DNA of 19,017 bases from assembly GCA_910586375.1 (NCBI GenBank), contig CAJUIE010000020.1:1-19017 (forward strand). The letters are read 5' to 3'. Positions within the stretch are counted from its first letter, which is position 1. Every line of letters starts with the position of its first letter. This DNA comes from an uncultured Alistipes sp. (GTDB lineage Bacteria; Bacteroidota; Bacteroidia; Bacteroidales; Rikenellaceae). The position numbers were made by a program, and so were the translations under genes. Below, one piece after another: positions 8,057 through 14,086 of the stretch. The notes beneath the pieces were generated by a model. It made no database searches. It was given only the letters and a program-made list of their open reading frames with translations, and was not told the DNA's origin.

Positions 8057-8074
8057 GTGAAAAGTGAAAAGTTT
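8057..8074. repeat. A-rich heptad repeat upstream of portal start
   Basis: GTGAAAA GTGAAAA GTTT is a 7-nt repeat about 15 nt before the portal ATG. On the minus strand it reads as a pyrimidine-rich leader (ACTTTTCACTTTTCAC). Similar repeats precede the capsid and protease genes. Confidence 0.7.
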
Positions 8075-8080
8075 TCGGAA

Positions 8081-8160
8081 GGGCCGGAGACTGCGGAGTG
8101 GACGCGCGAAGCGCGGGCCTCCGCGGGGCGAAGGCTCCGGCCCGCCCGACCTGTGGTCGG
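8081..8160. repeat. Nested GC-rich palindrome in the capsid-portal spacer
   Basis: Three nested perfect stems share one centre: GGGCCGGAG/CTCCGGCCC (8081-8089 with 8135-8143), GCGGAG/CTCCGC (8093-8098 with 8119-8124) and CGCGC/GCGCG around GAA (8103-8115). A further stem CCGACC/GGTCGG (8146-8151 with 8155-8160) follows. Part of the element resembles the repeat at 15711-15765. No gene is present here. Confidence 0.7.
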
Positions 8161-8173
8161 AATTTTCGGCCCG

Positions 8174-8210
8174 AAAAAAAACGCCGCAGAGGCCCCAAGA
8201 CCCCTGCGGC
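8174..8210 (-). terminator. Intrinsic terminator after the capsid gene
   Basis: On the minus strand, 8 nt past the capsid stop, GCCGCAG pairs with CTGCGGC (8210-8204 with 8189-8183), extended by an inner partly wobble-paired stem, and is followed after one G by eight consecutive T (8181-8174). This is the clearest Rho-independent terminator in the window. It separates the capsid gene from the portal gene, so it should lower portal expression relative to capsid unless the portal has its own promoter. Confidence 0.85.
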
Positions 8211-8218
8211 GGCCACTT

Positions 8219-9196
8219 TTAGGCGAGGTGGGCGTAGCTTACGAGCGTCTCGTCGAGGATGTCGCATCCGGCCATGAAGACGGCCCGCTGGCGGTTCTCC
8301 ATCTGGTCGGGGTTGTACCACATGCGCACTTCGTTGCCGGGGAAGTCGGCCGTGTTGACGGCCAATACCAGGTTGCGGCGGTCGGTCAGCAGGCAGAACG
8401 ACTTGGGGTAGGAGGTCCCCGTGAGGTAGTTGCCCAGACGGACGTCGACTACCGGGATGCCGTGGTAGGCCAGGCCCTGACGCCCGTCGACAGTGCCCGA
8501 GTAAGCGGCATCCACGCCCTTCGAATCGAGGTACTTTTCGTAGAGGAAGTAGAGGTCCGACGTCACGAAGAAGGTCAGCTGGCCCTCAGCTTTCATGTCC
8601 TGAATACGTGTGTCGGCGTTTTTCCACAGGTCGTCGAAGAGCTCCACGACGTAAGCGGGATCGGTCAGTGCGGTGCTCTGGAACGATTTGTCGTAGAAGG
8701 CTTCGGCCGTCACGCCTGCATCGAGTGCGCGGAGGAAGCCATTGAAGGTATTGTAGCCCGACGAAGCGGCCGTGTTGCCCACCCACATCGTCGCGCGGAT
8801 GTTCTCGGCGACGGCCTGCCGGAAGAGGGCCGTTTCGGCCTGTTCGAGCTCCGAGCCCGTCAGGTCGTCCATGTTCACGTCGGCGCGGGCCGCGATCTTT
8901 TCGTAAACCATCGAGAAGTAGTCGGCTGCGGAGAATCCCAGCTCGGCCTTCACGCGACTGAGCGAGAGGGTTTTCTGGTATTTGGTCGCAGCGGCGCCTC
9001 CCGACCACCCGGCAGCGGTGTACTTCTGGAGGATGTTGCGCTGGCCGTCCCATAGCTGGACGGTCGTCGGTACGGGCATGTTATATAATACCCTTACGCC
9101 TAACTCTTCGGCCGAAGGGCCGGTCAGGAAGGGTCGGAAGAAGATGGTGTCGAGTTCGGCACCGGTGTACTGTTTGGGATTTTCAAGAAAACTCAT
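8219..9196 (-). CDS. Phage major capsid protein
   Basis: The 325-residue protein starts at ATG 9196 (MSFLENPKQYTGAELDTIFF). It matches the pattern of Bacteroidetes phage major capsid proteins: an N-terminal arm, VAENIRATMWVGNTAASSG (129-147), a central helical domain with LFDDLWKNADTRI (187-199), FFVTSDLYFLYEKYLDSKG (209-227), YHGIPVVDVR (244-253) and the C-terminal SFCLLTDRRNLVLAVNT (266-282). Hundreds of copies would build an icosahedral shell, probably of the HK97 fold. A ClpP-like protease is encoded just upstream and an intrinsic terminator lies directly downstream. The length is normal, with no break. An encapsulin alternative is less likely because portal and protease genes accompany it. 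Confidence 0.85.
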   Translation of the reverse strand: MSFLENPKQYTGAELDTIFFRPFLTGPSAEELGVRVLYNMPVPTTVQLWDGQRNILQKYTAAGWSGGAAATKYQKTLSLSRVKAELGFSAADYFSMVYEKIAARADVNMDDLTGSELEQAETALFRQAVAENIRATMWVGNTAASSGYNTFNGFLRALDAGVTAEAFYDKSFQSTALTDPAYVVELFDDLWKNADTRIQDMKAEGQLTFFVTSDLYFLYEKYLDSKGVDAAYSGTVDGRQGLAYHGIPVVDVRLGNYLTGTSYPKSFCLLTDRRNLVLAVNTADFPGNEVRMWYNPDQMENRQRAVFMAGCDILDETLVSYAHLA

Positions 9197-9202
9197 GATT
9201 TT

Positions 9203-9232
9203 GAAAAGGTTAAAAGTGAAAGGTTAAAAGTG
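9203..9232. repeat. A-rich heptad repeat upstream of capsid start
   Basis: The spacer holds GGTTAAA AGTGAAA GGTTAAA AGTG in 7-nt steps, 7-36 nt before the capsid ATG. On the minus strand this gives a CU-rich leader resembling those before portal and protease. Confidence 0.7.
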
Positions 9233-9256
9233 GGTTGGAGATTGCGGAGGCCTTCC

Positions 9257-9272
9257 TGTCCGAAACCGGACA
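9257..9272. terminator. Short hairpin directly after the protease stop
   Basis: TGTCCG-GTTT-CGGACA (minus strand) is a perfect 6-bp stem starting two bases past the protease stop. No U-tract follows, so it is a weak terminator at best. It could stabilise or mark a processed 3' end between protease and capsid messages. Confidence 0.4.
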
Positions 9273-9273
9273 T

Positions 9274-10143
9274 TTACTTGCGGAACAGCTTTGCATCTTC
9301 GGCGTAGGCGCGCTGGTTCGCCGATGGGGAGGCTTCGCCGTGCGAAGGGTCTTCACAGGAGCGGGTGCGGGTTGGGACAGCTTGTCTGAACGCCTCTTCG
9401 GAGGCGGACGTGCGGCTGGTCCGGGCTGCTGGGGTCTGGTCGAAATGCAGGATGTTACGGTCTTCGGGCATCGTCTCGCCAGGCCGCAGACCACAGCGGG
9501 CGAGCAGACGCTCCCAACCGCGGGTGATGTTGCGCACTACGGGTAAGGCGGGTTGCTCTTCGGTGCCGATGATCTTGTCGGCCAGACCTGCCCCTACAGC
9601 TTCTTCGGGCGAGAGCCAGCGGCCATTGCCGTTGTTCTCTGACATCAGGGCTTCGAACTCCGTTGCCGGGCGGCCCGAGCGGCTGGCATAAAGCGCTGCC
9701 AGCCGTTCGTCGGTCTGACGCAGCAGCTCGATCTTCGCGGATAGTTCCGCGGCGTTTCCTTCCGTGGTACAAAGTGCCGTGTGGATCAGGTAGAGAGCGT
9801 TGGCCGATATTTCGCGGCACCCCTCTGAGGCGGCTTGGGCAATGATCGTTGCTGCCGATGCCGTGTAGCCGTAGCAGCGGGTCGTGATGCGGGCGCCGGT
9901 CTGGGCTAAGGCATCGTGGATCAGCAGGGCGTCGTTGACGTCGCCTCCCGTCGAACGGATTTCGACCACGATTTCCGGAGCTTCGATCTCTGCGATGCGG
10001 GCCAGGGCCTCGCGAAATTTCTCGTAGGTGGCTACTCGGCTTTCGGGAGCGTCGAACTGCCACTCTTCAGGTACGCCGATCGTGCCTTCGATCTCGATCA
10101 GGCACTTGTCGGCTTCGTTGCGGATTTGGATTTCCGACTTCAT
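9274..10143 (-). CDS. ClpP-like phage head maturation protease
   Basis: The 289-residue protein starts at ATG 10143 (MKSEIQIRNEADKCLIEIEG). Residues 1-195 are a ClpP/crotonase fold: EIRSTGGDVNDALLIHDAL (61-79) is the oxyanion region, GYTASAATIIAQA (92-104) carries candidate nucleophile Ser96, and LYLIHTAL (117-124) carries His121. The usual ClpP Asp position (before the R-F/W pair) reads GNGRWLSPEEA, so that Asp is absent, as in many phage ClpP-like proteins. Residues about 195-289 form a polar, Ser/Thr/Arg-rich, probably disordered tail that could act as scaffold or targeting segment. The neighbouring capsid and portal genes support a prohead protease rather than housekeeping ClpP. Confidence 0.87.
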   Translation of the reverse strand: MKSEIQIRNEADKCLIEIEGTIGVPEEWQFDAPESRVATYEKFREALARIAEIEAPEIVVEIRSTGGDVNDALLIHDALAQTGARITTRCYGYTASAATIIAQAASEGCREISANALYLIHTALCTTEGNAAELSAKIELLRQTDERLAALYASRSGRPATEFEALMSENNGNGRWLSPEEAVGAGLADKIIGTEEQPALPVVRNITRGWERLLARCGLRPGETMPEDRNILHFDQTPAARTSRTSASEEAFRQAVPTRTRSCEDPSHGEASPSANQRAYAEDAKLFRK

Positions 10144-10148
10144 AGAAA

Positions 10149-10184
10149 AAAAGTGAAAGGGTTTCGAAAAGTGAAAGGTTTTTT
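10149..10184. repeat. A-rich heptad repeat upstream of protease start
   Basis: Two AAAAGTGAAAGG-type units separated by GTTTCG lie 6-41 nt upstream of the protease ATG. On the minus strand they read CCTTTCACTTTT twice, the same leader motif as before the capsid gene. Confidence 0.65.
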
Positions 10185-10198
10185 CTGCCTTTAGGCAG

Positions 10199-10277
10199 GC
10201 AAGCCGGAGCCACGCCGGGCGTAGGCTTGCAACATATCTGCGATAATGTTGCGTCGCCTCCGCTGGCTCCGACTTGC
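10199..10277. repeat. 79-bp imperfect palindrome in the tail-protease spacer
   Basis: The arms 10199-10212 and 10264-10277 match at 13 of 14 positions (GCAAGCCGGAGCCA against TGGCTCCGACTTGC), and an inner stem GCAACAT/ATGTTGC (10229-10235 with 10246-10252) is perfect. A small hairpin CTGCC-TTTA-GGCAG lies just outside (10186-10199). Parts recur at 16708-16733 (GCCGGAGCCAC, then CCGG and AGGC) and near 13976 (AGGCTTGCAACA). The rest of the 170-bp spacer is AT-rich; no gene is seen. Confidence 0.7.
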
Positions 10278-10283
10278 GAGGGC

Positions 10284-10301
10284 AATTTTTAATTTTTAAT
10301 T
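10284..10301. repeat. AATTTTT heptad repeat after the large tail gene
   Basis: Two and a half tandem copies of AATTTTT lie 13-30 nt past the stop of the large tail-tip-like gene. They are of the same heptad class as the leaders of the capsid genes, which is typical intergenic filler in Bacteroidales. Confidence 0.55.
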
Positions 10302-10313
10302 CCTTGCCCCGCC

Positions 10314-12674
10314 TCACCCCTCTAATAGCCGGTCGAAGAGACATTCGACCGAGCCTTTTGAGGGGTCGTAGTTGCCGATTTCGCGGATTGTGGCTCTGAT
10401 GGTCCCGCGGCCTGTGTCGATCCGGAATACCGAGCGGAGCTCCGGACTTTTCGTGTCGGCGATGGGCAGGGCCGCAAATTCGTGAGGGGTTATGCACAGG
10501 TGAATCCCGATGGACTCACTCTCTGATTCGCGGGCCACCTGTCGGTCGTAGTAGCGGTGGAGTCCTTGTGCTCCATCACGGTCTTCGAAGCAGAGCGTGA
10601 AGGGCTTCGTCGTCTGGTCGCCTGTGAAGTGGAAGGCCGCCAGCGGGTAGGAGGCCTCGTTCGACGGATAGCCCCAGCGCTCTCCTTCGGGCAGGGGGTG
10701 GAGTCCCATGTAGCGGACGATACGGGGGGAGAAGTTGGTCCCGTCGTCGTTGAGGACGTCGCGGTCGCCTACTTGCAGCAGCCGGGCAGAGGGGGCGTTG
10801 TTGTAGTGACCCGCGGTCGAAAGCGTGGGGAGGAAGAGGGGGTTGCGGATTACCTCTTCGCCCTCTTTGGCGGCGCAGGAAGTGGTCTGTGTCGTCCAGG
10901 TTCCCAATTGCGTGTCGTTCTCCGTGTCGAATCGGGTGACGGCACCATCGCCGGGCTGGTAGCACCAGCTCCGTGTCTCGTGGATTTCGGGGGCGATGTC
11001 GGTCAGTGCTACGGGGTGGGCAAAGTCGGTGCGTGCACGCCAGTCTGCTTCGGGACCCGAGCCGCAGAGGTCGTCGGCCGGCTCCATACGCACCGTGGCA
11101 GTGGTCTCGTCGGTCAGAAAACGCAGGTTGAAGAGGTGGGCCACGGCCTTCAGTAACTCCGACTGGCGAATGCGGTGGCGGGCTACGTCGTTGAACGTGA
11201 GTGTCGCCCCGTAGCCGGGAGCCGAGAGGAAACACGGCCGCAGCGAGCATCTTTTGTCGAGAGTCAGCTTCATGCCTGCTTCGGCTCCGAAGAAATGGAT
11301 CGTGTGGAAATACTTCGGGGAGGTGGGCGATATTATCTCTGCGGCGGTTCTCACGCGCAGTTCCACGGTCGTCTGGCCCGTTTCGCCTATGTGACCGTCA
11401 TAGAGGGCCCAGTCTCCGGTGTAGCGTTTCCATAGTCCGTTTCGCAGTACCCACAGCACCGGATCGGCGACCGGCATTCCGGCCGCTGTGGTCACCTGAG
11501 CCGTGCGGGCCTCGAAGGTCGTCCACATTACGTCCGTCTTGTTACCGCGGGTGTAGGTCAGGCGGTAGCTGTCGTCTGCTGCATGGTCGAATACGATGAT
11601 CCGGTAGGTGTGGTTGGGCAGGATTGCCTGGCGGCGGTCTTCGTAGCGGTTGGCCAGAGTGAAGCGCATCTCCGATCCGGGGCCGAGGTAGATCGAGTCG
11701 AAACCTTTCAGGCGGGTTCGGCTCAGTATCCGGTGGTCGGTAGTGTACTTCAGCGTGTATTCGAATCCCACGCTTACCCGGGTTGTGGGCACGAAGCGGA
11801 TCTGGCCATTCTCCATGCCGAATGTCGAGCCGTTGTTGAAGAGTTCGGGGATGGGCTCTCCGTCGGTGTCGGACGTCTGGGGCGTCGCCGTCTCCACGAT
11901 ATTGCCCACCGTGTTCGCCTTGGCCAGCGGGTCGGCATAGACCCATCCGGCGCTGCTGGCCGTGGCTGTTACGGGGGCCAGGCGACGGGCGAAAAATCCC
12001 ATGCGGGCCTCTGCTGCTGCTGTGTCGTGGGAGGCGTAGGCGCCGCTCATGTAGAGCGAGTGAAAGAGTTCCGACTCTGCGAAGCGGCTCTCCAGCCGGT
12101 AGCCTGCTTCGGCAAAGATCGTTTGGATCATCGTCGCCACGTGGAGGAAGGGGTGGTAGTCGTCCACCGTCAGGAGCCTTTCGGCCGGGAGCAGGTCGGT
12201 CGAATTGCTCTGCGCAGGGTATTCGTCGCGGCATACGGGGAAGAACTTCACCGGCGAAGAGTCGGTCCAGCTCTTGCGGATTGTCTCGGGCAGCAGGCGA
12301 GCCTGGTAGTCTACGCCCAGTGCGCTCAGCATTCGCCGGGAAGCATTCGTGGCCCACCGTGGTCCGCCGTCGCGAATTTCGAGCGTGTAACCCTCCTCCG
12401 ATGCGGACAGCAGCCGCACGGAGCCTTCCATCACCAGGGCATCTTCGTCGAGCAGTTCCGCGTGATGGAGCGTTTCGTTGAATTTCTTGCCCGCATGGGG
12501 AGTTGCTGCGTCGGTCATCACGACGTCGTTGTGCCGTGTCGGGGGTATTGTCAGTCGCAGCGAACGCCCCTCACGGGCCGCGTCGATGTCGGCCATCTTT
12601 TTCGCCGAGTATCCGGGTATCGCTATTCGTGCCGACCCTATGTCGCATGGCACGCCATCTATCCTCAGCTCCAT
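10314..12674 (-). CDS. Large phage tail-tip-like protein
   Basis: The 786-residue protein starts at ATG 12674, inside the end of the preceding gene (10-nt overlap). Its layout recalls large tail-tip proteins of Bacteroidetes phages: an N-terminal MELRIDGVPCDIGS followed by EGRSLRLTIPPTRHND (35-50, the basic LP-T-N pattern), then DDYHPFLHVATMIQTIFAEAG (171-191), and long beta-rich repeats to the end (ILEIREIGNYD-type strands near the C-terminus). There is no signal peptide or membrane segment. I infer a baseplate or tail-tip component that binds the target cell. It is unbroken despite its length. The alternative is a host adhesin-like protein; position next to the capsid genes argues against that. 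Confidence 0.55.
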   Translation of the reverse strand: MELRIDGVPCDIGSARIAIPGYSAKKMADIDAAREGRSLRLTIPPTRHNDVVMTDAATPHAGKKFNETLHHAELLDEDALVMEGSVRLLSASEEGYTLEIRDGGPRWATNASRRMLSALGVDYQARLLPETIRKSWTDSSPVKFFPVCRDEYPAQSNSTDLLPAERLLTVDDYHPFLHVATMIQTIFAEAGYRLESRFAESELFHSLYMSGAYASHDTAAAEARMGFFARRLAPVTATASSAGWVYADPLAKANTVGNIVETATPQTSDTDGEPIPELFNNGSTFGMENGQIRFVPTTRVSVGFEYTLKYTTDHRILSRTRLKGFDSIYLGPGSEMRFTLANRYEDRRQAILPNHTYRIIVFDHAADDSYRLTYTRGNKTDVMWTTFEARTAQVTTAAGMPVADPVLWVLRNGLWKRYTGDWALYDGHIGETGQTTVELRVRTAAEIISPTSPKYFHTIHFFGAEAGMKLTLDKRCSLRPCFLSAPGYGATLTFNDVARHRIRQSELLKAVAHLFNLRFLTDETTATVRMEPADDLCGSGPEADWRARTDFAHPVALTDIAPEIHETRSWCYQPGDGAVTRFDTENDTQLGTWTTQTTSCAAKEGEEVIRNPLFLPTLSTAGHYNNAPSARLLQVGDRDVLNDDGTNFSPRIVRYMGLHPLPEGERWGYPSNEASYPLAAFHFTGDQTTKPFTLCFEDRDGAQGLHRYYDRQVARESESESIGIHLCITPHEFAALPIADTKSPELRSVFRIDTGRGTIRATIREIGNYDPSKGSVECLFDRLLEG

Positions 12675-13657
12675 GACAGCGGGGTTTTACGCTTGTTGCG
12701 GATTTCGATCTCCAGGCAGCCCAGTGCACCGTGGCGGTGGATTACAGCACGGTCGCTCGTCACGTCTACGGGGGTATAGCCATCACGGTCGACTTGCCAT
12801 ACGTCGGGCGAAAGGAGGATATCGGTGAGTGCTTCCAGCACTTCGTGTCCCTCGAATGCCGAGCGGAGGCGGAAGCGCGTTTCCGCGGCGGTCGTTGCTG
12901 CTGTATGACCTTCAATGCCGTATATCCGCGATTTTTCGGCGATTACGGTCATTGTCTCCTCGATGGGGAATGTGTAGTGTTCGACCGACCCTGAGCGGCT
13001 TCGCCAGGCTATGCGACGACCTGCGGGCTGCGGTGGAATTATGGTGTAGACCACCGTGCCGCACCCTTCGGCCTCCACCTCGATGCGTTCGGCACCCGGA
13101 AATTCCGATGGATCCACGCGAAACGTCACCAGCCCCGTGCTTTGTGTCGTGAAGTTGCACCCCTCGATGTCGCCCGTCGCCGGGTAGTAGGCCGTCAGTG
13201 TTGCCTTCGGGGGGTCCGTCGCCAGGAGGGTCAGCTCGTCCTGTTCGCCAGGAGCCAGCAGGCGGGCCAGGGGCATCGTTGTCAGCAGGGCCGGAGCTGT
13301 CGTTTCGTCACACGCTGCGTAGAATACTCTGTCGGGCGAGCTTACGCGATCCGTCGTGTCCTCTGTGGTCGTCGTTGCCGGTTGTGCGATTGCCGAGACG
13401 GTGCACGTGCGTTCGGGTGTCAGCGTAAAACCTGTTTTTCCGTTTTGTGGTGCGTAGCGAATCGTGCGACGCACGCAGGGGGCTGCGTCGAAGGTCGCTT
13501 CGGTGGTTTCGACGTAGCGTCTTACGGCTATAGGCTCTCCAGTCAGACTGTTGATGAGGCGGATGTCAAACGTTGTGGCGGGCGAGCTCTTCACCGTGTA
13601 GCCGGCCCGTTGTCCCAGTGGGGCGTAGCGGGGCGGTGTTTGTGTAAATGCGAGCAT
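12665..13657 (-). CDS. Beta-sandwich phage tail-tip-like protein
   Basis: I chose ATG 13657, giving 330 residues starting MLAFTQTPPRYAPLGQRAGY; an in-frame ATG at 13711 would add a basic 18-residue extension. The N-terminal FTQTPPRY..LG pattern followed by FDIRLINSLTGEPIAVRRYV and the DAAPCVRRTIRYAP segment resembles small beta-sandwich proteins that precede the large tail-tip gene in Bacteroidetes phages. The rest is beta-rich with few helices. It overlaps the large tail gene by 10 nt, a sign of coupled translation, and is the first gene of the island. The role (tail-tip assembly) is inferred from neighbours. Confidence 0.5.
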   Translation of the reverse strand: MLAFTQTPPRYAPLGQRAGYTVKSSPATTFDIRLINSLTGEPIAVRRYVETTEATFDAAPCVRRTIRYAPQNGKTGFTLTPERTCTVSAIAQPATTTTEDTTDRVSSPDRVFYAACDETTAPALLTTMPLARLLAPGEQDELTLLATDPPKATLTAYYPATGDIEGCNFTTQSTGLVTFRVDPSEFPGAERIEVEAEGCGTVVYTIIPPQPAGRRIAWRSRSGSVEHYTFPIEETMTVIAEKSRIYGIEGHTAATTAAETRFRLRSAFEGHEVLEALTDILLSPDVWQVDRDGYTPVDVTSDRAVIHRHGALGCLEIEIRNKRKTPLSWS

Positions 13658-13723
13658 GGGTTGGCGGATGTTCTTCCTGTGCTGCGACCGTTCCTTCCGG
13701 ACGGACCGCATCGCGGCTCAGGA

Positions 13724-13809
13724 TGTTGATAAAAACGATGAAAAAATGTGGATAAGTGTTGACTGTGTTCTTAAGATATTGAACGTCAGTCGTGACCGAT
13801 TGTTGATAA
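13724..13809 (+). promoter_or_regulatory. Cluster of three DnaA-box-like sites
   Basis: TGTTGATAA (13724-13732), TGTGGATAA (13747-13755) and TGTTGATAA (13801-13809) are all in the same orientation. Their complements are TTATCAACA, TTATCCACA and TTATCAACA; the middle one is the exact consensus DnaA box. A partial site TGTTGACTG starts at 13758. Between them the DNA is AT-rich and includes TCTTAAGA. The cluster could be an origin-like element or a DnaA-controlled regulatory region. Confidence 0.6.
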
Positions 13810-13965
13810 CTCGATAGTCTGGTGCCGGTCGGTGTAAATCACGTTGCGAAGATAGAATGCCAGATACCCCTTTGTCAAGTTTTCGGGACGTTTTTTGCTA
13901 AGAGCGTGTAAAAAACTGCCGATTTTTGCTTAACTTTACCGCCGCAAATGGCTCCTGTTGTGACC

Positions 13966-14010
13966 CCGCCCCGCGGAGGCTTGCAACAGAGTCGCTCCCT
14001 TTCCGCTGGT
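13966..14010. repeat. Probable decayed copy of the intergenic repeat
   Basis: The GC-rich stretch shares AGGCTTGCAACA with the palindrome at 10199-10277, followed in both by GTCGC and TCCGCTGG in the same order. It looks like a shortened copy that lost the long symmetric arms. Confidence 0.45.
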
Positions 14011-14040
14011 TATGGCCCCCGAAAGCAAAAAGCGGCCCGA

Positions 14041-14048
14041 TACTTTTG
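14041..14048 (+). promoter_or_regulatory. Candidate -7 promoter element for the MqnA-like gene
   Basis: TACTTTTG matches TAnnTTTG and lies 38 nt before the ATG at 14087, in an AT-rich leader. No TTG is visible 19-21 nt upstream, where the sequence is GC-rich, so the -33 part is missing. Confidence 0.45.
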
Positions 14049-14086
14049 AGATAGAAAGACGTAAATAGTTAATTACTTTATGGACG

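Larger units (their letters stand above)
13658..14086. other. Divergent 429-bp intergenic region
   Basis: No gene is seen in this spacer between the first island gene (minus) and the MqnA-like gene (plus). It is AT-rich from 13720 to 13950 and holds three DnaA-box-like 9-mers (13724-13809), T-rich runs with weak -7 look-alikes on plus (GATTTTTG at 13921-13928, TAACTTTA at 13931-13938), a GC-rich repeat remnant near 13966-14010 and a -7 match at 14041. No TAnnTTTG was found on minus for the island. Confidence 0.7.

Noticed and set aside
8043..8321. N-terminal extension of the portal frame
   Set aside because: It would run through the terminator, palindromes and capsid C-terminus; ATG 8042 gives a normal portal start after a heptad leader.
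8057..9055. 332-residue plus-strand reading frame opposite the capsid gene
   Set aside because: It is antisense to a well-recognised capsid protein, has no family resemblance, and long antisense frames are expected in GC-rich DNA with this codon use.
11583..12779. 398-residue plus-strand reading frame opposite the large tail gene
   Set aside because: It crosses the junction of two minus-strand genes, has a low-complexity Val/Gly/His/Arg make-up and no recognisable domain.
13658..14086. Chromosomal oriC as a firm call
   Set aside because: Hand-sampled G and C counts on the plus strand do not invert across the spacer, and no dnaA or other origin gene is nearby; kept only as a DnaA-box finding.
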